Assembly (NCBI GenBank): GCA_043818215.1
Contig: JBDRGC010000430.1
Location: 1-26,483, forward strand
Direction: 5' to 3'
Source of the DNA: JBDRGC01 sp043818215
Lineage (GTDB): Bacteria; Chloroflexota; Anaerolineae; Anaerolineales; UBA11858
DNA: 26,483 bases
A program made the position numbers and the translations under genes. Numbering within the stretch: position 1 is the first letter of the stretch; every line of letters starts with the position of its first letter. The notes under the pieces are model-generated. The model had not been told where the DNA came from. It did not search any database and saw only the letters and a list, made by a program, of their open reading frames with translations. Shown piece by piece: positions 13,668 to 21,101 of the stretch.

Positions 13668-14231
13668 ATGCCATCAGCAACTTGGCCCGTCCACGTAGAC
13701 CCCGCTCATCTCTACTTTATCACCACCAGAGCTGTTCGGGGAGCACAAATATTCCACCGCGATGTAATCAAGCGCATTCTGATAGACAGCCTAAACGCTG
13801 GACGAATTCTAAAACAATATGAACTTTTTGCCTTCGTGATCATGCCCAATCATATTCACATCATCATCAGATGTTTGGACATATATACGCCCGCTGATGT
13901 TGTCCGCGAGTTCAAGAAGGCAACGGCCAACCTGATCATCCGACAATATGAAGTAGAAGGTAATCAGGAGGTTCTGACTTTCCTGGTCAGCGCCGTAAAA
14001 CGAAAGCACAAACAACGGTACGCTGTTTGGGAAAGTGAGTACCAGGCCAAGAATATCTTCTCGTCAGCATTTCTGCAAGAGAAACTCGAATACACCCACA
14101 ACAATCCGCTTCAACCCCACTGGAGACTGGCTGAAACTCCTGAAGAGTACATCTGGTCAAGTGCTCGCTTTTACCTGACCGAAGAACGCGCACTGATTCC
14201 TCTGAGCGACGCGCGTGAACTGTTGGTGTAA
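13668..14231 (+). CDS. REP-associated tyrosine transposase (RAYT, Y1/HUH family)
   Basis: The 187-residue protein has the HUH motif HIHII in VIMPNHIHIIIR (about 61-72) and the catalytic tyrosine helix KLEYTHNNPLQPHW (about residues 141-154), followed by the typical YIWSSARFYL ending of transposase-17/RAYT proteins. These single-strand nucleases cut and join DNA at hairpins and are linked to REP palindromes. The size is normal and the frame intact. AGGAG at 13655-13659 fixes the start. REP-like palindromes lie on both sides, so it probably acts on them. It has no inverted-repeat IS ends. Confidence 0.9.
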   Translation: MPSATWPVHVDPAHLYFITTRAVRGAQIFHRDVIKRILIDSLNAGRILKQYELFAFVIMPNHIHIIIRCLDIYTPADVVREFKKATANLIIRQYEVEGNQEVLTFLVSAVKRKHKQRYAVWESEYQAKNIFSSAFLQEKLEYTHNNPLQPHWRLAETPEEYIWSSARFYLTEERALIPLSDARELLV

Positions 14232-14244
14232 TCCTATTAGCCCA

Positions 14245-14745
14245 CGCTCAGGCTGCGGATCACGGATCCGCAGCGAGCGAGGAAGGAGCCAACGCGAGCA
14301 AGGAAAGTAATAGTTCTCCCCTCGCTCCGGGCGGATTCGTAATCCGCCATGAGCAGCGAAAGAGTCAATTCTCACCGTTCAGGCGGCGGATCCGTGATCC
14401 GCCGCGAGCAAGAAAGTATCCGTCGCGAGCAAGGAAGGTGACAGTTCTCCCCTCGCTCCGAGCGGATTCGTAATCCATCACGAGCAACAAAAGGGACAAT
14501 TCTCCCGCTCAGGCGGCGGATCACGGATCCGCCGCGAGCGAGGAAGGATCCGCCGCGAGCGAGGGGAGGTGACAGTTCTCCCCTCGCTCCGGGCGGATTC
14601 GTAATCCGTCGTGAGCAGCGAAAGGGTCAATTCTCACCGTTCAGGCGGCGGATCACGGATCCGCCGCGAGCAAAAAAGGATATAACGTGAGAAACGAAAG
14701 TGATAGTTCTCCCCTTGCTCCGGACGGATGCGCATCCGCCCAGCG
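14245..14745. repeat. BIME-like array of alternating REP palindromes, period about 130 bp
   Basis: Long-type palindromes (GCGGCGGATCACGGATCCGC or variants) begin near 14252, 14381, 14511 and 14643. Short-type palindromes (GGGCGGATT-CGT-AATCCGCC and decayed forms) lie between, near 14329, 14459, 14589 and 14722. Spacers carry GAGCGAGGAAGG and AGTTCTCCCCTCGCTCC. This gives roughly four copies of a 130-bp composite unit, also present once upstream of the transposase. Confidence 0.85.
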
Positions 14746-14757
14746 ATCACAAACTAT

Positions 14758-14785
14758 TTGACAAAGCCCAAAACTTGCCTATAAT
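14758..14785 (+). promoter_or_regulatory. Near-consensus sigma70 promoter of the tetR/efflux operon
   Basis: TTGACA (14758-14763) and TATAAT (14780-14785) are both perfect, with a 16-bp spacer. Transcription should begin near 14792, inside the adjacent operator palindrome. Confidence 0.8.
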
Positions 14786-14793
14786 GATATTCG

Positions 14794-14807
14794 ACTGACC
14801 AGTCAGT
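14794..14807. promoter_or_regulatory. Palindromic operator for the TetR repressor
   Basis: ACTGAC-CA-GTCAGT has perfect 6-bp arms and overlaps the predicted transcript start, 27 bases before the repressor's ATG. This is the classical layout for TetR autoregulation. Confidence 0.65.
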
Positions 14808-14833
14808 TTAGCGCCAGCGGAGTGTATGCAACC

Positions 14834-15433
14834 ATGTCCCCACGCCCAGATGTGAGCGAAGAACGCAGAAATCAAATCGTTGAAGCCGCCACCAGAGTTT
14901 TCGCCCGTTTGGGATTCAATAAAGCCCGAATGGACGATATCGTGGACGAGTCTGGGTTGAGCAAAGGGACGCTCTACTGGTATTTCAAGAGCAAAGACGA
15001 TATTATCACCGCCATCCTGGATAGCATGTTCAAGCGGGAAGTCGCCCGTATGAACGAATCGCTAGGCAGCGATCTCTCGGCAAAGGAGAGATTGATAGCC
15101 TTTACAGAATTCATCATAGAAGATATTGTGAAAATGAAACCCCTGCTACCGATATTATTCGAGTTCTGGGGGCTGCTAATGCGCCGAAAGACTGTCAAAC
15201 AGGTGCTTGGCCAATACTACCTTAGTTACATGAATGCTGCTACACCCATCATCCAACAGGGAATCGACCAGGGTGAGTTTCGCCCAGTTGACCCCGACAG
15301 CGTGGCGATTGCGATTGGGGCCATATTCGAGGGCACGATTATCTTGTGGGCCTACGCACCCGAAACCATCGAGTTAAATAAACATATAAAAACAAGCATT
15401 GATTTGATTATCGAAGGATTGGAAGTCAGGTAA
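14834..15433 (+). CDS. TetR/AcrR-family transcriptional repressor
   Basis: 199 residues from the ATG at 14834 (a GTG four codons earlier is possible; GGAG at 14819-14822 favours the ATG). The N-terminal helix-turn-helix is typical: RRNQIVEAATRVFARLGFNKARMDDIVDESGLSKGTLYWYFKSKDDI. The C-terminal helical part would hold the ligand pocket and dimer interface. It leads the operon containing the ABC exporter. E. coli has a comparable pairing of a TetR regulator (CecR/YbiH) with ybhGFSR. It probably represses its own promoter through the palindrome at 14794-14807 until an exported compound binds. Confidence 0.9.
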   Translation: MSPRPDVSEERRNQIVEAATRVFARLGFNKARMDDIVDESGLSKGTLYWYFKSKDDIITAILDSMFKREVARMNESLGSDLSAKERLIAFTEFIIEDIVKMKPLLPILFEFWGLLMRRKTVKQVLGQYYLSYMNAATPIIQQGIDQGEFRPVDPDSVAIAIGAIFEGTIILWAYAPETIELNKHIKTSIDLIIEGLEVR

Positions 15434-15459
15434 GCTAGATAATAAAAGGAGACACAAAA

Positions 15460-15729
15460 ATGGAAATCATCATTCTGGTAGTTGTAATGGTCATCGTTGG
15501 CTTGATCATGGGCGTGATCGCTGGAGCTATATGGAAAGACAACCGCCCCATTGGTGTGCAGGGCGATTACATCGTGGCCGTGATCTCTGCTGTACTCATC
15601 GGCTTGCTTGACTGGTACGTGATTCCCGCCATGGGATTCAGCAACACCATGAAGTATCTCGGTGTGGCTATGGAACCGGCTCTCGGCGCGCTGGCCGTGC
15701 TGTGGGTCATTCGCAAGGCCAAGCAGTGA
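15460..15729 (+). CDS. Small membrane protein, GlsB/YeaQ/YmgE-like
   Basis: 89 residues with three hydrophobic segments: about 3-24 (IIILVVVMVIVGLIMGVIAGAI), 36-57 (DYIVAVISAVLIGLLDWYVIPAM) and 66-85. The Gly-rich first helix and the GDYIVAVISAVLIG stretch resemble transglycosylase-associated/GlsB-YeaQ-YmgE stress proteins, although the match is loose. AAGGAGA upstream (about 15446-15452) gives a good start. It follows the TetR gene by 26 bp and is likely co-transcribed with it. Its role in the efflux operon is unknown. Confidence 0.6.
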   Translation: MEIIILVVVMVIVGLIMGVIAGAIWKDNRPIGVQGDYIVAVISAVLIGLLDWYVIPAMGFSNTMKYLGVAMEPALGALAVLWVIRKAKQ

Positions 15730-15732
15730 AAT

Positions 15733-16052
15733 GCAGTATTCAGTTTTCAGTACTCGGTGAACAATGTACACTGGCAACTGAACACACAATGTCATTTAGT
15801 TACTGGCTTTCAACGCCGGTTGAGTAGCGGAGGCACACGTTTTTCGTGCTGGAGCGTACACCTGCACTGCGTGCAGCGCAAGTGTCGAAATCAAGCGGAT
15901 TTACGTGAATATAATGTTTTTTAGCAATCCCGTTTGGTTTCGATACGGTTCTCCGCAAGCTCCAAACCTACTCAACCCGCACTCTCGTTTTATTAACTTA
16001 ATTACATCGACTGAACACTGAACACTGAACACTGAAAACTGAACACTGGTAA
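15733..16052. repeat. Short-array (TCAGTGT/ACTGAAC family) region split by a MITE-like insert
   Basis: Left remnants (TCAGTTT, TCAGTAC, about 15739-15760) and a clean right array of ACTGAAC units (about 16010-16052) flank the element at 15787-16009. The right array ends directly at the start codon of the ABC ATPase. TCAGTGT and ACTGAAC are the same 7-bp family on opposite strands and recur inside the kinase gene at 25954. Confidence 0.75.
15787..16009. mobile_element. MITE-like element, copy 2, inserted in a 7-bp array
   Basis: The ends CAATGTCATTTAGTTA (15787-15802) and TAACTTAATTACATCG (15994-16009) are inverted repeats (13 of 16 paired) and resemble the ends of the element at 2957-3097. 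ACTGAACAC occurs on both sides (15777-15785, 16010-16018), again a 9-bp duplication, although the surrounding array also contains this word. Inside, GGTTGAGTAG and CTACTCAACC form a subterminal inverted pair. No protein is encoded. Confidence 0.55.
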
Positions 16053-16055
16053 CTA

Positions 16056-16988
16056 ATGACTGACCCCATCATCCACACCCAATCTCTCACGCGTGATTTC
16101 AAGCAGACCCGCGCCGTGGACTCCCTGGATTTGAGCATCCAGCCCGGGGAACTCTTCGGGTTGGTCGGCCCCGATGGAGCCGGGAAAACCACCACCCTGC
16201 GCCTATTGGCGGGTCTGCTCAATATCACCGAGGGGTCAGCCACGGTTGCAGGATATGATCTGGCGAGTCAATCCGAAGAAATCAAGAAACAAATCGGGTA
16301 TATGGCCCAGCAGTTCAGCCTGTACGCCGAACTCTCAGTAGTGGAAAACCTGGCTTTTTTCTCGGATCTGTACGATGTAAAAAGAAGCGAACTAAAAGCG
16401 CGCACGAAACGCCTGCTGGAGTTCGCCGGCCTGACGGAGTTGGAAGACCGCCGCGCGGATCAGCTCTCCGGCGGGATGCAGAAAAAACTAGCCCTGGCAT
16501 GCACCCTCATCCACCAGCCGCCGATTCTGCTGCTTGACGAACCCACCACCGGAGTAGATCCGGTTTCCCGGCGAGAGTTCTGGAATATCCTCACCGACCT
16601 CCACCTGGAGGGAACCACTATCATTGTCAGCACCCCTTATATGGACGAAGCTGACCGCTGTTCGACGGTGGGGCTGATGTACGAGGGGCGGTTAGTGATG
16701 TGCGCGCCCCCACAGCAAATCCGCGCCCAAATCGAAGGCGACCTGATCAAATTGTATCCCGATGATCGGCAAACAGCCCGCGCCCTGATTGTTAATCTTC
16801 CCGGCGTGCTCGAAGTCCAAACTTATGGCGAAGCCCTCCACGTGCTGGTCGACTCGGCCAAGAAGCGTCTCCCAAAAATCGAAAAAGCGTTGAAGCAACA
16901 GGGCATCGCTTACCACGGAGCACGTCTGGCCCCTGCCCGCATGGAGGAGGCGTTCATCTCATTGATTAGGAAAATAGAAGGAGAATGA
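16056..16988 (+). CDS. ABC exporter ATPase 1 (YbhF N-half type)
   Basis: 310 residues with one nucleotide-binding domain: Walker A GPDGAGKTT (38-46), Q-loop region MAQQFSLY, signature LSGGMQKK (137-144), Walker B ILLLDEP (157-163) and the D-loop. At the H-loop the usual His is Pro194 (VSTPYMDEAD), so this site may be catalytically weak, as in the first half of YbhF-type tandem ATPases. A C-terminal extension of about 90 residues follows. It probably pairs with ATPase 2 (20027-20974). The ATG follows a 7-bp repeat array with no Shine-Dalgarno. Confidence 0.88.
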   Translation: MTDPIIHTQSLTRDFKQTRAVDSLDLSIQPGELFGLVGPDGAGKTTTLRLLAGLLNITEGSATVAGYDLASQSEEIKKQIGYMAQQFSLYAELSVVENLAFFSDLYDVKRSELKARTKRLLEFAGLTELEDRRADQLSGGMQKKLALACTLIHQPPILLLDEPTTGVDPVSRREFWNILTDLHLEGTTIIVSTPYMDEADRCSTVGLMYEGRLVMCAPPQQIRAQIEGDLIKLYPDDRQTARALIVNLPGVLEVQTYGEALHVLVDSAKKRLPKIEKALKQQGIAYHGARLAPARMEEAFISLIRKIEGE

Positions 16989-16992
16989 GTAT

Positions 16993-17024
16993 GTAGGTAA
17001 ACAAGGTAAACAGGGTAAACAAGG
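16993..17024. repeat. 9-bp tandem array, GGTAAACAA family
   Basis: GGTAAACAA, GGTAAACAG, GGTAAACAA and a decayed unit lie just after the stop of ATPase 1. Confidence 0.8.
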
Positions 17025-17116
17025 CAAATGATCAACAAGTTAGCATGCGGCTCTTCTGTATCCTTGATACTTTGTGTACTCTGTATACCTGTCCCTGCAT
17101 ACCCTAAAGATTCCCC

Positions 17117-18250
17117 ATGTCCCCCCGTCACATCTGGGCTGTTACCCGCAAAGAAATCCACCACATCGTCCGAGATCGGAGCACGCTTATCCTGGTCTTG
17201 TTTGCGCCGACTGCGCTGCTCTTGATTATGGCCTTCGCCATAACGATGGATATCCAGCACGTGCCCATTGCCGTGTTGGATTATGACCGCAGCCCGACCT
17301 CGCGTGCTTTCGTCCAACAGATCACGGCGGGTGACGATTTAGATTTGTATGCCCAGGCCGCATCCATGGACGAAATCGAATCCTTGTTGCTGCATGGGAA
17401 AATCAAAGCTGCCGTGGTGATCCACCCCACCTTTGGGAGTGATCTGCTTTCCATGCGTGGAATGCCCATCCAAATCATCATAGACGGGACAGAACCTCAA
17501 AGTGGTGCATTTGCGGTAGACAATATCGGATGGCGGGCCGAAGAATTTGTCAACGCTGCGCTGGCTAACCAAATCCAGGCCATTGGCATTCCTCTGGACT
17601 CTCTGCAACCCATTGATTTACGCGTGCGCACCTGGTACAACCCCAGCCTGAAACCCAGAAATGATATGATCCCAGGCTTGATCTCGATGGTGATGGGTTT
17701 CCCGGCGTTATCGGTTGCCCTGACGCTGGCCCACGAGCGCGAACACGGCACGCTGGAACAATTGATGGCAACTCCCATCAAACGAACCGAACTCCTGCTT
17801 GGGAAGATGTTTCCTTATATCATTGTCGGCTTGATCAACGTAGTCATGCTCCCCGCTGTTGCGCTAATCTTGTTCCACGTTCCCTTCAACGGAAATTTCC
17901 TTCTCTTTTTCTTCCTCTCGGCGATCTTCTTATTTGCTATCCTGGGTATGGGAATCATTATCGGAGTGTTTATGCGTACCCAGGCAGCCGCGCTGGCGCT
18001 CTCATTCCTGCTCATTTTCTTCCCTGGTTTCTTTATGACCGGTATCTTCTTTCCCATCGCTTCTATGCCGGAGGCCATGCGCATGGAAGCCCTTATGCTG
18101 CCGGGTACCCACTACGCCGTCATCACCCGAGGCGTGTTCCTCACCGCTATTGGCCTGGATGTACTCTGGCCCTACGCTGTGATGCTCGTTGGATTGGGTC
18201 TGGCGTTCATGGGTGTGGCGGCGTTGTTTTTCAGGAAGAAGTTGGGGTAG
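17117..18250 (+). CDS. ABC-2 type permease 1 (YbhS/YbhR-like)
   Basis: 377 residues. An N-terminal membrane helix (about 21-45, LILVLFAPTALLLIMAFAITM) is followed by an external domain with the family pattern VPIAVLDYDRSPTSRAF and KAAVVIHPTFG. Five more helices occur from about 190 on, including VMGFPALSVALTLAHEREHGTLEQLMATPIKRTELLLGK, the characteristic coupling segment of ABC-2 exporters. It forms the membrane pore with permease 2. Substrates of relatives include drugs and cations; here unknown. No Shine-Dalgarno is obvious before the ATG, which lies 128 bp after ATPase 1. Confidence 0.88.
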   Translation: MSPRHIWAVTRKEIHHIVRDRSTLILVLFAPTALLLIMAFAITMDIQHVPIAVLDYDRSPTSRAFVQQITAGDDLDLYAQAASMDEIESLLLHGKIKAAVVIHPTFGSDLLSMRGMPIQIIIDGTEPQSGAFAVDNIGWRAEEFVNAALANQIQAIGIPLDSLQPIDLRVRTWYNPSLKPRNDMIPGLISMVMGFPALSVALTLAHEREHGTLEQLMATPIKRTELLLGKMFPYIIVGLINVVMLPAVALILFHVPFNGNFLLFFFLSAIFLFAILGMGIIIGVFMRTQAAALALSFLLIFFPGFFMTGIFFPIASMPEAMRMEALMLPGTHYAVITRGVFLTAIGLDVLWPYAVMLVGLGLAFMGVAALFFRKKLG

Positions 18251-18380
18251 ACGAGTGGCGAGTAGGCGAGTAGGCAAGTGGCGAATGAGCAATTAGATAA
18301 AATGATGCGCAGACACGCAAACTCGCAGACACGCAAACACGCAAACACGCACACTCGTACACTCGCACACTCGCAAAAGG
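18244..18380. repeat. Two adjacent short tandem arrays between permease 1 and the four-helix-bundle gene
   Basis: First, GCGAGTGG/GCGAGTAG-type units (about 18250-18290). Then an 8-bp array of CACGCAAA/CTCGCACA units (about 18311-18376) runs right up to the next start codon. The 8-bp family recurs on the other side of the four-helix-bundle gene. Confidence 0.85.
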
Positions 18381-18389
18381 ATGCAAACG

Positions 18390-18812
18390 ATGAGTGAAAA
18401 ACCAACGAGCTTTGAAGCCTGGAAGGAGACTGTCCATCCCAGTATCCGAAATGATCCGTTGTGGAATTTCCAAGTTTACCCAAAAGCATTATTCGCCTAC
18501 GACTTGGCCTGGGAAGATTGTGAGTACTTACTGAAAGATGTGCGCGGGAGAAAAGTGGCGGAACAACTGATTCGCAGCGTAGGCTCTATCAGCGCCAACA
18601 TCGAAGAAGGCTACGGACGTGGTTATGGCAAAGATTATGCCTACCGGCTGAGAATTGCGTTGGGCGAAGCGCGCGAGTCTCGCGGTTGGTACTGGAAAGG
18701 CCACAAATTGTTCCCCCCTGAAATCCTGAACCACCGACTGAATCTACTGAATGAAATCGTTTCCATGTTAGCCCCAAACATCAACAAGCAACACGACTAC
18801 AAACCCAAGTAA
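18390..18812 (+). CDS. Four-helix-bundle protein (S23/23S rRNA IVP family)
   Basis: 140 residues (143 from the in-frame ATG at 18381; AAGG at 18377-18380 fits the ATG at 18390). The family hallmarks are present: the first helix ALFAYDLAWEDCEYLL, the conserved RSVGSISANIEEGYGRG turn, and ALGEARESRGWYWKGHKL in the third helix. This family was first found in intervening sequences of 23S rRNA, but free copies are widespread and of uncertain function; a nucleic-acid or adaptor role is only suspected. It interrupts the efflux operon between the two permeases and is flanked on both sides by 8-bp ACTCGCAA-type arrays, so it looks like a later insertion. Confidence 0.85.
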   Translation: MSEKPTSFEAWKETVHPSIRNDPLWNFQVYPKALFAYDLAWEDCEYLLKDVRGRKVAEQLIRSVGSISANIEEGYGRGYGKDYAYRLRIALGEARESRGWYWKGHKLFPPEILNHRLNLLNEIVSMLAPNINKQHDYKPK

Positions 18813-18846
18813 CTCGCACACTCGCAAACTCGCAAACTCGCACACT
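18810..18846. repeat. 8-bp tandem array, ACTCGCAA family
   Basis: Units CTCGCACA, CTCGCAAA, CTCGCAAA and CTCGCACA run directly into the start codon of permease 2, matching the array on the left side of the four-helix-bundle gene. Confidence 0.88.
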
Positions 18847-19971
18847 ATGTTCAAACGCATCCTCTCCCTCTCCATCAAAGAATTCATCCACCTGCGCAAT
18901 GACTGGTGGATGCCGGCCTTTATGCTGTTCGGCGGCGTACTGGAATTGCTGGCCGTCGGTTGGGCGACCTCCCGCCCGATCACCAATCTACCGCTGATGG
19001 TGCTGGACCAAGATCGCAGCGCTGCCAGCCGGGCGGTTGTCATTGCTCTGGAAAACACGGGCGTCTTCGAACTTGAGGCCCAAGTCTTTGACATGGCAAG
19101 TATCGAATATGCTCTCGATCGCGGCCAGATCAATGCCGCAGTGATCATCCCCCCTGGTTTTTCCGCAGAGATGGCTTCCCCCACCGGGCACCCCACCCTG
19201 CCAATCATCCTCAACGGAGCCGAGAGTATCCCGGCGACTGCGGCTCTGCGGGCCATCGAAGGAGTCGCCAGAGATATGGGGGAGCAGGTTATCGTTCAAC
19301 GCCTGGGAATGAATTCGGACGAATTCGAGGGTTTTAACTTCAGTCTGCGCGTCTGGTTCAACGAGGCTCTCAATGAAGCCCTGTACACCACCCCCGCCGA
19401 ACTAGGCCTGATGTTGGAGTTCACCGTGCTGCTCTTCGCGGCACTGTCTTTCTCCCGCGAGCGCGAGTTTGGCACATTGGAACAACTGCTGGTCATGCCC
19501 TTCTCATCGTTGGAGATTGTCATCGGCAAGGCCATCCCGGTCATTTTGATAGGCTTCTTCGATTTCACACTCATGCTTGGCATGACGTACATCGTTTTTG
19601 GCGTCCCCGTGCGTGGCTCGCTGATCCTGCTGCTATTACTGGCTTTGGGCTACGTGATAGTCGAGTTAGGCAAAGGGATGGTCATCTCTGTAATATCACG
19701 CACCCAGCACCAGGCTTTTCTGTTGGTGATGATGATCGGAATGATAGATTTTATGTTCACCGGATACGCCGCTCCGGTCGAGTCGATGCCTCGCGTTATG
19801 CAGTATATAGCCAATCTGATTCCGGCCTACCATTGGTTAAGTATCCTGCGCGGAATTCTCCTCAAAGGCGTAGGGCTGGAGGTACTTTGGCCTCATGTTC
19901 TGGCCCTGGCAATTTTAGGCCTGGCAATCGGCACGTTCTCGCTGCGGTTTATTCGGAGAGCACTGGATTGA
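18847..19971 (+). CDS. ABC-2 type permease 2 (YbhR/YbhS-like)
   Basis: 374 residues with the same plan as permease 1: first helix about 20-40 (MPAFMLFGGVLELLAVGWA), external domain with LPLMVLDQDRSAASRAV and NAAVIIPPGFSAEM, then five helices, with the coupling motif SREREFGTLEQLLVMPFSSLEIVIGK near 200-225 and a final SLRFIRRALD. Similarity between the two permeases suggests an old duplication and a heterodimeric pore. The ATG abuts the 8-bp array; no ribosome site is visible. Confidence 0.88.
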   Translation: MFKRILSLSIKEFIHLRNDWWMPAFMLFGGVLELLAVGWATSRPITNLPLMVLDQDRSAASRAVVIALENTGVFELEAQVFDMASIEYALDRGQINAAVIIPPGFSAEMASPTGHPTLPIILNGAESIPATAALRAIEGVARDMGEQVIVQRLGMNSDEFEGFNFSLRVWFNEALNEALYTTPAELGLMLEFTVLLFAALSFSREREFGTLEQLLVMPFSSLEIVIGKAIPVILIGFFDFTLMLGMTYIVFGVPVRGSLILLLLLALGYVIVELGKGMVISVISRTQHQAFLLVMMIGMIDFMFTGYAAPVESMPRVMQYIANLIPAYHWLSILRGILLKGVGLEVLWPHVLALAILGLAIGTFSLRFIRRALD

Positions 19972-19975
19972 CCTC

Positions 19976-20026
19976 TACCCTCTGCCCTCTACCCTCTACC
20001 CTCTACCCTCTGCCCTCTACCCTCTA
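19976..20026. repeat. 7-bp tandem array, CCCTCTA/CCCTCTG family
   Basis: About seven units lie between permease 2 and ATPase 2; the start codon ATG forms part of the last unit (CCCTCTAATG). The same family occurs inverted at 6573-6616 and again near 21040-21063. Confidence 0.9.
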
Positions 20027-20974
20027 ATGACCGACACCTCCCACCCCCCCGCTATCACCGCCCGCGGTCTCACCAAACGCTTCGGCGATTTCACCGCCGT
20101 GGACGCTATTTCGTTCGATGTTCAGCGCGGGGAGATATTCGGTTTCCTCGGCCCCAACGGCTCTGGGAAGACTACCACAATCCGCATGACCCTGGGATTG
20201 CTGCAACCTACTGATGGGTCGGTGGAAGTGCTGGGGATGCAGGTGGACGGACATACCGAAAAGATCCGGCCCCGGGTCGGCTATATGTCGCAGCGCTTCA
20301 GCCTGTACAACGATCTGACAGTACTCCAAAACCTGCAATTCTACGGCAAAGCCTACGGATTGAGCAATGCCATGTTGGAAGAGCGCATTCAAGATGCTCT
20401 CGAGATGGCCGGGCTGGTGGGCCGCGAGCGCACCCATACCAGAGATCTCTCCGGGGGCTGGCGGCAGCGGCTGGCATTGAGTGCAGCCATCCTCCACAGG
20501 CCAGAAGTCCTCTTTTTGGACGAACCAACCGCGGGAGTCGATCCCATCTCCCGGCGGGCTTTCTGGGACCTGCTTTACAAGCTAGTCGCCGACCAGGTCA
20601 CTGTGTTCGTCACCACCCATTACATGGACGAGGCCGAACACTGCCACCGGCTGGCACTCATTCAACGCGGTAAGATTATCGCTTATGGCTCGCCAACCGA
20701 AATCAAATCCGAAATGATGCGAGGACAGGTGCTGGAAATCGCGCCCTCGGATGCAGCCAAAACTGTCAAAATATTGCGCGCCGCCCAGCAGTCCGGCAAG
20801 CTGCCGCTCGAAAATGTGGAACTATACGGATCGCTGGTGCATGTGGTCGCTCCCGATATGAAAAAGCATGAAAAAGCTATTGCCAACGAATTGCGCCAGA
20901 CTGATATAAACCCCGGTCAAATGGCAATTATCGAACCCTCGCTGGAGGATGTGTTTATCGCGTGTATGCGTTGA
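20027..20974 (+). CDS. ABC exporter ATPase 2 (YbhF C-half type)
   Basis: 315 residues with a complete nucleotide-binding domain: Walker A GPNGSGKTT (42-50), Q-loop SQRFSLY, signature LSGGWRQRL (141-149), Walker B VLFLDEP (161-167) and H-loop His198 (VTTHYMDEAE). Unlike ATPase 1, it keeps every catalytic residue, so the pair would hydrolyse ATP asymmetrically. In E. coli YbhF both halves are one protein; here they are separate genes flanking the permeases. There is no Shine-Dalgarno, and the start lies in a 7-bp array. Confidence 0.9.
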   Translation: MTDTSHPPAITARGLTKRFGDFTAVDAISFDVQRGEIFGFLGPNGSGKTTTIRMTLGLLQPTDGSVEVLGMQVDGHTEKIRPRVGYMSQRFSLYNDLTVLQNLQFYGKAYGLSNAMLEERIQDALEMAGLVGRERTHTRDLSGGWRQRLALSAAILHRPEVLFLDEPTAGVDPISRRAFWDLLYKLVADQVTVFVTTHYMDEAEHCHRLALIQRGKIIAYGSPTEIKSEMMRGQVLEIAPSDAAKTVKILRAAQQSGKLPLENVELYGSLVHVVAPDMKKHEKAIANELRQTDINPGQMAIIEPSLEDVFIACMR

Positions 20975-20975
20975 C

Positions 20976-21063
20976 ATGTGGCGGGTAGCGAGTGGCAGGT
21001 GGCAGGTGGCAAGTTTGCATGGGGCAGGTAATGTCCCCGCTCTACCCTCTGCCCTCCACCCTC
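20976..21063. repeat. Short degenerate arrays between ATPase 2 and the HlyD gene
   Basis: GCGGGTAGCGAGTGGCAGGTGG-type units (about 20980-21010) are followed by CCCTCTG/CCCTCCA units (about 21042-21063). Both families occur elsewhere in the window. A CACGAATCACGAATCACG direct repeat follows to about 21081. Confidence 0.75.
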
Positions 21064-21101
21064 CACGAATCACGAATCACGTTTCACAATTGGAGGTTGA
21101 A

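Noticed and set aside
14245..14745. CRISPR array
   Set aside because: Repeats are palindromes of two alternating types with conserved, not unique, spacers of about 130-bp period, and no cas genes are nearby; REP/BIME fits better.
18300..18846. 8-bp arrays as a CRISPR or origin iteron cluster
   Set aside because: Units are back-to-back without spacers, and there is no replication initiator gene; the same kind of array occurs at many unrelated gaps.
20949..21101. Longer N-terminus for the HlyD-type protein
   Set aside because: The extension translates ATPase 2 coding sequence and repeat arrays; GGAGG and a signal peptide support the ATG at 21102.
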